This document shows, one piece after another, positions 41,560 to 47,855 of a stretch of DNA of 47,855 nucleotides (the stretch's first letter is position 1; each line of letters begins with the position of its first letter). Below the pieces are notes generated by a model that was given only the letters and a program-made list of their open reading frames with translations, was not told the DNA's origin and ran no database searches. A program made the position numbers and the translations under genes. Origin of the DNA: Deltaproteobacteria bacterium (lineage in GTDB: Bacteria > Desulfobacterota > Binatia > UBA9968 > JAJDTQ01); NCBI GenBank assembly GCA_028818775.1, contig JAPPNE010000046.1:1-47855 (forward strand), in the 5' to 3' direction.

Positions 41560-44500
41560 AGAGGGTGATCGAGTTCTCGATCGGGAACCCCGTCATCGTC
41601 AACCTGGTGGTGCTCCTGATCCTCATCTCGGGCGTGATCGCCTTCGTCGGGATGAAGCGGGAGTTGTTCCCCGATTTTTCCCGCCGCGTGATTCGGATCG
41701 ACACGACGTATCGAGGGGCCTCGCCCGAGGAGGTGGAGGAGCTCATCACCGCCAAGATCGAGGACCGGGTCCGCAACGTGGACGGCGTCAACGAGATGCT
41801 CTCCACTTCCCGCGAGGGACAGTCCGAAATCCGCCTCCGGATGCAGTCGGATACCGAGATGAGCCGCGCCCTGGGGGACGTGCGCGCCGCCCTGGACCGG
41901 GTCGTCGGACTGCCGGAGGAGGCCGAGGAGCCCCGGGTGAGCGAGGTCCTGTCCGCCATCCCGGTGATCACCGTCGCCTTGAGCGGCGACATCCCCGAGC
42001 GGGAGCTGGGGGAGATCGCCAAGGATGTGCGGGACCAACTCAGGCGCGTGGACGGCGTCGCCACCGTCTCGATCTTCGGCTTGCGCGAGAACCGGATCCT
42101 CATCGAGATCGACCCGGAACGGCTCGACCAGTACCGGCTGAGCCTGGACGAGATTCGCGCCGCCGTGGCCAATCAGAACCGCAACGTGCCCGGCGGCGCG
42201 CTGAAGACCGCCCGCGGCGAGATCCTGGTGCGGACCCTGGGGGTGGCCGGAGGCGTGGCCGACGTGGAGCGCATGATCCTCCGTTCCACCGACACCGGGC
42301 ACGCCCTTACGGTGGGCGACGTCGCTACGGTGCGCGAGTCCTTCGAGGACCCCACGGCGCTGTCGCGTTACGGCGGCAGGCCGTCGATGAACCTCGTGGT
42401 CATCAAGGAGGACAGCGGCGATGCCATCAGCGTCTCGGAACGCGTCCGCGACTCCGTGGCGGATCTCCGCGGGACCTTGCCGGAAACCGTGTCCATCGGC
42501 ATCTTCAACGACTTCTCGGTGTACATCCGGAACCGTCTGGGCACTCTGGGCGAGAGCGGCGCCATCGGCCTGAGCATCGTGCTGGCCACGCTGTGCCTGT
42601 TCGTGCGCGGACGCATCGCCGTGTTGACCGCCCTGGGCATACCGTTCGCGGTGCTGGGCTGTCTGGTGCTGATGTCGGTCTTCGACTACAGCCTGAACAT
42701 GATTTCCGCCTTCGGCCTGATCCTGGTCCTCGGCCTGTTGGTGGACGATGCCGTCATCGTGACCGAGAACGTGTACCGCTACGTGGAGCAGGGTCTGCCG
42801 CCCAAGGAGGCGGCGCTCCAGGGCACCTACGAGGTCGCCTGGCCGGTGGTCACCACCGTGGTCACCACGGTCGCCGCGTTCGTTCCGTTCCTGCTGATCC
42901 CGGGCACCATCGGCTTCTTCATGGAGCCTCTTCCCATCGTTGTCACCTTCGCGCTGCTGCTCTCGCTGCTCGAGGTGCTGTTCATCCTGCCGTCGCACCT
43001 GTCGGACGTCATCACGCCCGCTTATGCGGACAAGCTCCGGCGCGGGGAGCGCCTGTGGCTCACCCGAATGCGCCGTCGCGAGCGCCTGATCGGTCTCCGC
43101 CGCATGCACGTGCGTGGCCAGCGCACATGGCTCGCCGGCCTGCGCGGGGCCTACGAAAAGGTCCTCGGAGTCGCGGTCCGCTGGCGTTACGTGGCGGTGA
43201 GCGTGATCGTCGCCGGCAGCGTGCTGCTGGCGGTGGCGGCCCAGTACCGGGTGCCCTTCGTGCTCTTCAGCGAGTTCGAATCGAGCCAGTTCTTCATCAA
43301 CTTCGAGACGTCCGCCAACGCCAAGCTGGAAGACACCGAGGCCGTGGCCGTTCAGGCGGAGGAGATCGTGCTGGGGTTGCCGCCCGGCGAGCTCAGGTCC
43401 CTTTCCACCACCGTCGGCGTCGCCTTCCTGGACGCGAACCGCGTGGTGCGGGGAAGCAACGTGGGGCAGCTCACCCTGGAGCTGCAGGACGACCGCGTGC
43501 GCAGTTCGGCCGAGGTCATCGAGGACCTCCGGGGCAAGATGGAACGGATACCGGGCATCACCAAGCTCCAGTTCCTCAGTCTCCAGGCCGGTCCCGGCGG
43601 GCCGGACATCGAGGCCCGCGTCATCGGCGAGGACCTCGCGAGCCTCCGGCGGCTGACCGATGAGGTCAAGGCCTTTCTGGCCACCCTGCCGGGCGTACGG
43701 GACATCCGTGACGACATGGTCGCCGGCAAGGACGAGATCCGCATCAGCCTCAAGCCGGAAGGCCGCGCGCTGGGTCTCGACGTGAGCGGCATCGCACGCC
43801 AGGTGCAGCAGGGATTTCAGGGGGTCGAGGCTTCGAGCATCCAGCGCGGAGACGAAGACGTGCCCATCGTCATCCGGTTCCCCGGGGACCAGCGCGGCCA
43901 GGTCGACACCGTGTCGCGCATGAAGCTCACGCTGCCTTCCGGCGAGCGGGTCTTCCTGAGCGACGTCGCCGACATCGGCACCGGCATCAGCGCGACGCAG
44001 ATCAACCGGGACGACCAGAAGCGGGCGTTGAGCGTCTTCGCCGAGGTGGAGACGGGCAAGACCACCGTGGTGGAGGTCACGAACGCGTTGCAGCGGCAGT
44101 TCGCCGACGCCGGCCGCCGCTACCCGGGCCAGCGGGTCGTGGTCAAGGGCGAACGGCAGGAGATGGAGGAGTCGCTGGGTTCCTTGCCGCAAATCTCCCT
44201 GATCACGTTGTTCGTCATCTACTTCGTGCTGGGCTCCCTGTTCAAGTCGTTCGTGCAACCGTTCATCGTCATGGCCGCGATCCCCTTCTCCTTCGGCGGC
44301 ATCGTGATCGGCCATCTCGTCATGGGCGAGAACCTGAGCTTTCTGTCCCTCCTGGGTTTCGTCGCCCTGGCGGGGGTCGTGGTCAACGATTCCCTCATCC
44401 TGGTGGACTTCATCAACCGCAGCCGGAGGAGGGGCACGTCGGCCTACGACTCCATCATCCAGTCCGGCGTCATGCGCCTGAGGCCCGTCATGCTGACCAC

Positions 44501-44777
44501 CGTCACCACCGTGGGCGGCCTCGTCCCGCTGGCCTTCTTCGCCACCGGCCAGGCCAAGTTCCTTTCGCCCATGGCCATCTCGGTGGTGTGGGGCCTGTCC
44601 TTCGCGACCATCCTGACGCTGATGCTCACGCCCTGCCTCTACGCCATCCTCGACGACGTCAAGGCCTTCGCTCGGCGATTGTTCCGCGTCGGCGCCGCGA
44701 CGCCCCTGGAGGCTTTTTCCGAGAATCCACTTGGCAGCCTTCCGACCCCCTCTCCCTCTGGGAGAGGGCCGGGGTGA
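41556..44777 (+). CDS. RND family efflux pump permease
   Basis: A proton-driven inner-membrane efflux transporter, 1073 residues, with the 12-helix, two-large-loop layout of AcrB relatives. Helix 1 is NPVIVNLVVLLILISGVIAF. The helix-4 segment FGLILVLGLLVDDAVIVTENV holds the paired acidic residues of proton relay. LSFLSLLGFVALAGVVVNDSLILVDFINR and the following RLRPVMLTTVTTVGGLVPL are the corresponding second-half blocks. The last 20 or so residues (ending SLPTPSPSGRGPG) are read from a dispersed palindromic repeat rather than from ancestral coding sequence. Substrate unknown; toxic organic compounds are likely from the TetR pairing. Confidence 0.94.
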   Translation: MKRVIEFSIGNPVIVNLVVLLILISGVIAFVGMKRELFPDFSRRVIRIDTTYRGASPEEVEELITAKIEDRVRNVDGVNEMLSTSREGQSEIRLRMQSDTEMSRALGDVRAALDRVVGLPEEAEEPRVSEVLSAIPVITVALSGDIPERELGEIAKDVRDQLRRVDGVATVSIFGLRENRILIEIDPERLDQYRLSLDEIRAAVANQNRNVPGGALKTARGEILVRTLGVAGGVADVERMILRSTDTGHALTVGDVATVRESFEDPTALSRYGGRPSMNLVVIKEDSGDAISVSERVRDSVADLRGTLPETVSIGIFNDFSVYIRNRLGTLGESGAIGLSIVLATLCLFVRGRIAVLTALGIPFAVLGCLVLMSVFDYSLNMISAFGLILVLGLLVDDAVIVTENVYRYVEQGLPPKEAALQGTYEVAWPVVTTVVTTVAAFVPFLLIPGTIGFFMEPLPIVVTFALLLSLLEVLFILPSHLSDVITPAYADKLRRGERLWLTRMRRRERLIGLRRMHVRGQRTWLAGLRGAYEKVLGVAVRWRYVAVSVIVAGSVLLAVAAQYRVPFVLFSEFESSQFFINFETSANAKLEDTEAVAVQAEEIVLGLPPGELRSLSTTVGVAFLDANRVVRGSNVGQLTLELQDDRVRSSAEVIEDLRGKMERIPGITKLQFLSLQAGPGGPDIEARVIGEDLASLRRLTDEVKAFLATLPGVRDIRDDMVAGKDEIRISLKPEGRALGLDVSGIARQVQQGFQGVEASSIQRGDEDVPIVIRFPGDQRGQVDTVSRMKLTLPSGERVFLSDVADIGTGISATQINRDDQKRALSVFAEVETGKTTVVEVTNALQRQFADAGRRYPGQRVVVKGERQEMEESLGSLPQISLITLFVIYFVLGSLFKSFVQPFIVMAAIPFSFGGIVIGHLVMGENLSFLSLLGFVALAGVVVNDSLILVDFINRSRRRGTSAYDSIIQSGVMRLRPVMLTTVTTVGGLVPLAFFATGQAKFLSPMAISVVWGLSFATILTLMLTPCLYAILDDVKAFARRLFRVGAATPLEAFSENPLGSLPTPSPSGRGPG

Positions 44778-44780
44778 GGG
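44748..44780. repeat. CCCTCTCCC palindromic repeat overlapping the RND gene end
   Basis: CCCTCTCCC and GGGAGAGGG (44748-44756, 44760-44768) are perfect 9-bp arms around TCT, followed by CCGGGGTGAGGG. This is a common dispersed element in high-GC bacterial genomes. The RND stop codon lies inside its tail. It probably also serves as a transcript-end hairpin. Confidence 0.75.
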
Positions 44781-44795
44781 TGCCCGATCGGGAAT

Positions 44796-44824
44796 TTGAC
44801 AGCCTCCAAGGCGCTTCCTATAAG
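44796..44824 (+). promoter_or_regulatory. Sigma-70 promoter of proS, leaderless arrangement
   Basis: TTGACA (44796-44801), a 17-bp spacer and TATAAG (44819-44824). The -10 element ends 7 nt before the proS ATG, so transcription should begin at or within a base of the start codon. Confidence 0.7.
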
Positions 44825-44831
44825 TGATCGC

Positions 44832-46547
44832 ATGCGCTGGCGAACGTCGTTCATACCCACCATCAAGGAAGAGCCGTCGGACGCGGAGGTGGTCAGCCAC
44901 CGGCTGCTGGTGCGCGCCGGCATGATCCGGCAGGTCAGCCGCGGGGTGTACGACTTTCTCCCGCTGGCGTTGCGCACCCTGCGCAAGATCGAGGCCATCG
45001 TGCGCGAGGAGATGAACCGGGCCGGCGCCCAGGAGCTGCTGATGCCGGTCACCTCGCCGGCTGAGCTGTGGCAGGACAGCGGCCGCTGGGAGGTCTACGG
45101 CAAGGAGCTGCTGCGCTTCAAGGACCGTCACGAGCGGGACTTCTGTCTCGCCCCGACCCACGAGGAGGTCATCACCGACATCGTGCGCCGGGACGTCCGC
45201 TCCTACCGCGAGCTGCCCATGAACCTCTACCAGATCCAGACCAAGTTCCGTGACGAGGTGCGCCCGCGCTTCGGCTTGATGCGCGGCCGCGAGTTCATCA
45301 TGAAGGACGCCTACAGCTTCCACCTGGACCGGGAGGACGCCGAGCGCGAGTACCGCAACATGTACGACACCTACCGGCGCATCTTCACCCGCTGCGGCCT
45401 GAGCTTTCGCGCGGTGGAGGCCGACTCCGGCGCCATCGGCGGCAGCCTGTCGCACGAGTTCCAGGTGCTGGCGGAGTCGGGCGAGGACGCGCTGGCCGCG
45501 TGCGGCGCCTGCGACTACGCCGCCAACGTGCAGAAGGCGGAGTCGCGGCTGGCGGAAACCGAAGGCGGCGCGGGCGGCGCCGAGCCGGAAGTCGTGCCCA
45601 CGCCCGGCCTCAAGACGGTCCCGGAGGTGTCCGAGTTCCTGAAGGTCCCGCCGGAGCGCTTCATCAAGACCATGATCTACCGGAAGCCGTCCGGCGGGCT
45701 GCTGGCCGTGCTGGTGCGCGGCGACCACGAGGTCAACGAGACCAAGCTGGGCAACCTGCTGGACACCATCGCGGTGGAAATGGCCGACGAGGACGAGGTG
45801 CTTGAGGCCGTGGGGGCGCCGCCGGGTTTCCTCGGGCCCATGAACCTGCCCCTGGAGGTATGGGCGGACCACGCCGTTCAGGGCATGACCGACGCGGTCA
45901 CCGGCGCCAACCAGGGCGACGCCCACACCGTCCACGTGGACCAGACCCGGGATTTCACCCCCGCCCGCTTCGCCGACCTGCGCCTGGTCCGGGCCGGAGA
46001 CCGGTGCGCGCGTTGCGACGAGGGCGTCATCGAGGAGCATCGCGGCATCGAGGTGGGACACGTCTTCTATCTCGGGAGCAAGTACAGCCAGGCCATGAAC
46101 GCCACGATCCTCGACTCCGGGGGGCAGGAGCGCATCATGGAGATGGGCTGCTACGGCATCGGCGTCACCCGGCTCATGGCCGCCGCCATCGAGCAGAACA
46201 ACGATGCCGACGGCATCATCTGGCCTCTGTCCATCGCGCCCTTCGCCGTCGAGCTGCTGCCCCTCAACTACAAGGAGGACGCCGTGCGGGAGGTCACCGA
46301 CCGCATCTACGACGGCCTGCGCGAGGCCGGCCGCGAGGTCCTGCTGGACGACCGCGACGAGCGCCCCGGCGTCAAGTTCAAGGACGCCGACCTCGTGGGC
46401 ATCCCGCTGCGGGTCACCATCGGCGCCCGGGGCCTGGCCAAGGGGAACGTGGAACTGCGCTGGCGCAAGGACGGAGCCACCGAGGACGTCCCGGTGGACG
46501 AGGCCGTGGCGCGCATCGGCGCGGCACTGGAGAGTGCGACAACATGA
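44832..46547 (+). CDS. proS: Prolyl-tRNA synthetase (bacterial type, with editing domain)
   Basis: Charges tRNA-Pro with proline and edits mischarged alanine. 571 residues, the length of the bacterial form. The N-terminal catalytic part has FIPTIKEEPSDAEVVSHRLL, MPVTSPAELWQDSGRWEVYG (motif 2 region) and LAPTHEEVITDIVRRDVRSY. The YbaK-like insertion editing domain lies at about 230-390. Motif 3 is in MEMGCYGIGVTRLMAAAIEQ. The C-terminal anticodon-binding domain contains LLDDRDERPGVKFKDADLVG. Start at ATG 44832 fits the family exactly, and no Shine-Dalgarno sequence precedes it. Overlaps pyrF by 4 nt. Confidence 0.97.
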   Translation: MRWRTSFIPTIKEEPSDAEVVSHRLLVRAGMIRQVSRGVYDFLPLALRTLRKIEAIVREEMNRAGAQELLMPVTSPAELWQDSGRWEVYGKELLRFKDRHERDFCLAPTHEEVITDIVRRDVRSYRELPMNLYQIQTKFRDEVRPRFGLMRGREFIMKDAYSFHLDREDAEREYRNMYDTYRRIFTRCGLSFRAVEADSGAIGGSLSHEFQVLAESGEDALAACGACDYAANVQKAESRLAETEGGAGGAEPEVVPTPGLKTVPEVSEFLKVPPERFIKTMIYRKPSGGLLAVLVRGDHEVNETKLGNLLDTIAVEMADEDEVLEAVGAPPGFLGPMNLPLEVWADHAVQGMTDAVTGANQGDAHTVHVDQTRDFTPARFADLRLVRAGDRCARCDEGVIEEHRGIEVGHVFYLGSKYSQAMNATILDSGGQERIMEMGCYGIGVTRLMAAAIEQNNDADGIIWPLSIAPFAVELLPLNYKEDAVREVTDRIYDGLREAGREVLLDDRDERPGVKFKDADLVGIPLRVTIGARGLAKGNVELRWRKDGATEDVPVDEAVARIGAALESATT

Positions 46548-47281
46548 CGGCTGATGGCTTCGGAGTCAAGGAACGGCTGATCGTCGCGCTGGACTTGGCC
46601 GACCCGGAAAAGGCCTGGTCCCTCGCGACCCTGCTGGCGCCGGAAGTCGGCATGTTCAAGGTCGGCAAGCAGCTTTACGTGAGTGCCGGGCCGGACATCG
46701 TCCGCACCATCCACGAACTCGGCGGCGAGGTCTTCCTCGACTTGAAGTTCCATGACATCTCCAACACCGTGGCCGCCGCGGCCGTGGAGGCTGCCCGGCT
46801 CGGGGTCCGGCTGTTCAACGTCCACGCCTCAGGAGGCCCGGAGATGATGCGGCAGACCGCGGCAGCGGTGGAGAAGGTCTGCGGGGAGGAAGGCTTGCGG
46901 CGCCCCTCGGTGCTGGGCGTCACGGTCCTTACGAGCCTCGACGACTCGGACCTCGAGACGCTGGGGATTCAGGGAGGCGTGCGCGCCCAGGTCTTGCGGC
47001 TGGCGGGGATGGTTCAGGAGGCTGGCCTCGCAGGGGTGGTCTGCTCCGCCCAGGAGGCTTCGGACATCCGGCGCTCTTGCGGCGAAGCCTTCCTGCTGGT
47101 GACGCCGGGCATTCGCCCCGCGGGCCGGCAGGCGGGCGATCAGAAGCGGATCATGACCCCCGGGGACGCGCTGCGCGCCGGCATCGACTACATCGTGGTG
47201 GGCCGGCCCATCACCGGGGCGGACGACCCGGCGGCGGCGGCGCGGGCGGTGGTGGCGGAGATGGCCGAGGCTGCCGGGTGA
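46544..47281 (+). CDS. pyrF: Orotidine 5'-phosphate decarboxylase
   Basis: Makes UMP from OMP, the last step of de novo pyrimidine synthesis. 245 residues, a TIM barrel. LIVALDLADPEKA opens the barrel. The catalytic D-x-K-x-x-D array is in FLDLKFHDISNTVAAA. The phosphate-binding VTPGIRPAGRQAGDQKRIMTP and YIVVGRPITGADDP are intact. The ATG overlaps the proS stop (ATGA), so it is translated from the proS transcript. The upstream open frame inside proS is a shadow. Confidence 0.96.
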   Translation: MTADGFGVKERLIVALDLADPEKAWSLATLLAPEVGMFKVGKQLYVSAGPDIVRTIHELGGEVFLDLKFHDISNTVAAAAVEAARLGVRLFNVHASGGPEMMRQTAAAVEKVCGEEGLRRPSVLGVTVLTSLDDSDLETLGIQGGVRAQVLRLAGMVQEAGLAGVVCSAQEASDIRRSCGEAFLLVTPGIRPAGRQAGDQKRIMTPGDALRAGIDYIVVGRPITGADDPAAAARAVVAEMAEAAG

Positions 47282-47338
47282 CCTGGTGTCGACCCCGCCC
47301 CTACAACGTTCACCATTGAGATGTTAGGTTAGGAACCC

Positions 47339-47855
47339 ATGCCCGTAGCCACCATTGAAGAAGCGCTGGAAGACATCCGTCAAGGCAGGATGGTCATCCT
47401 GATGGATGACGAGAACCGCGAGAACGAGGGCGACCTCACCATGGCCGCGGAACTGGTCACCCCCGAGGCCATCAATTTCATGGCCACCTGGGGACGGGGC
47501 CTGATCTGCCTTCCGCTGACCGAGGACAAGGTCGCCCAGCTCGGCCTCACCATGATGGTGCGCGACAACACGGCCCCCTATGGCACCGCCTTCACGGTCT
47601 CCATCGACGGCGTCAAGAACGTCACCACCGGTATTTCCGCCTCCGACCGCGCCGAAACGATCCTTGCCGCCATCGCGGACGACGCCGCCCCGGGAGACCT
47701 GTGCACACCCGGGCACATCTTCCCCCTGCGCGCCAGGAACGGCGGCGTGCTCGTGCGCACCGGCCAGACCGAGGGCTCCGTGGACCTGTGCCGGCTGGCG
47801 GGGCTCAAGCCCGCCGGCGTGATCTGCGAGATCATGAAGGACGACGGCACCATGG
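47339..47855 (+). CDS. ribB: 3,4-dihydroxy-2-butanone 4-phosphate synthase, RibB or RibBA (partial)
   Basis: Converts ribulose 5-phosphate to the four-carbon riboflavin precursor. The frame is open to the window edge; 172 residues are visible. [20 protein letters not shown] begins the protein and [15 protein letters not shown] holds the acidic metal-binding residues. [12 protein letters not shown] and [20 protein letters not shown] are catalytic-site blocks, followed by [20 protein letters not shown]. Whether a C-terminal GTP cyclohydrolase II domain follows (RibBA) cannot be seen. No riboswitch-like leader is evident in the 57 bp before it. Confidence 0.93.
   Translation, partial: MPVATIEEALEDIRQGRMVILMDDENRENEGDLTMAAELVTPEAINFMATWGRGLICLPLTEDKVAQLGLTMMVRDNTAPYGTAFTVSIDGVKNVTTGISASDRAETILAAIADDAAPGDLCTPGHIFPLRARNGGVLVRTGQTEGSVDLCRLAGLKPAGVICEIMKDDGTM

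Noticed and set aside
41445-46061. A 1538-codon open frame on the minus strand across the RND pump and proS
   Set aside because: Same codon-bias artefact; it spans two unrelated genes and the intergenic repeat.

Overview
The window is a GC-rich (roughly two-thirds G+C by eye), densely packed bacterial chromosome segment, probably from near the replication origin. It carries two perfect parS sites, parAB, mnmE-mnmG-rsmG, gyrB/gyrA and the rpmH-rnpA-yidD-yidC-jag block. The ATP synthase operon lies directly behind parB. It encodes both b-type stator subunits (b' and b) but no a or c subunit, so atpB/atpE must lie elsewhere. That arrangement is familiar from deltaproteobacteria-type lineages (Desulfobacterota, Tectomicrobia and relatives); the taxon is an inference and cannot be fixed from the sequence alone. 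No tRNA, rRNA, CRISPR array, transposase or prophage gene was seen.

Layout. 0-6.8 kb: a YyaL-type thioredoxin-fold protein, a Gal80-like Gfo/Idh/MocA protein, an unrecognised 730-residue membrane-anchored protein directly abutting it, and a DAHP synthase gene on the minus strand (the only minus-strand gene). 6.9-12.8 kb: mnmE, mnmG, rsmG, parA and parB, with one parS covering the mnmG start codon and another between rsmG and parA. 12.8-19 kb: an atp operon (b', b, delta, alpha, gamma, beta, epsilon) behind a clear sigma-70-like promoter. 19-22.4 kb: the shikimate-pathway run aroC-aroK-aroB-aroQ; aroK appears to need a non-standard start codon and carries an insertion. 22.4-26.3 kb: a long inverted repeat, an MFS transporter, an orphan sigma-54-dependent response regulator, and a 700-bp gap. 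The gap holds palindromic putative activator sites, a near-perfect -24/-12 promoter, a 5'-leader hairpin and a small ORF with a good ribosome-binding site. 26.4-32.6 kb: gyrB, gyrA, gpsA. 32.6-36.1 kb: an accessory islet of two genes, a fusion of a GPP34 (GOLPH3-like) domain to a cytochrome P450 followed 4 nt later by a membrane acyltransferase. 36.2-39.6 kb: rpmH, rnpA, yidD, yidC, jag. 39.6-44.8 kb: a TetR-regulated RND efflux adaptor and pump, with a textbook promoter and palindromic operator. 44.8 kb to the end: proS (predicted leaderless), pyrF and the start of ribB/ribBA, cut by the window edge.

Most of the window is housekeeping: chromosome segregation, tRNA wobble modification, energy conversion, aromatic biosynthesis, topology, lipid precursor supply and membrane-protein insertion. 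The less ordinary parts are the GPP34-P450/acyltransferase pair, the sigma-54 regulator with its apparent small-ORF target, the unknown 730-residue protein, the aroK start and insertion, and the leaderless proS. The rpmH block, usually contiguous with mnmEG-parAB and dnaA, lies about 17 kb beyond the atp operon and has no dnaA beside it, so the origin region looks rearranged.
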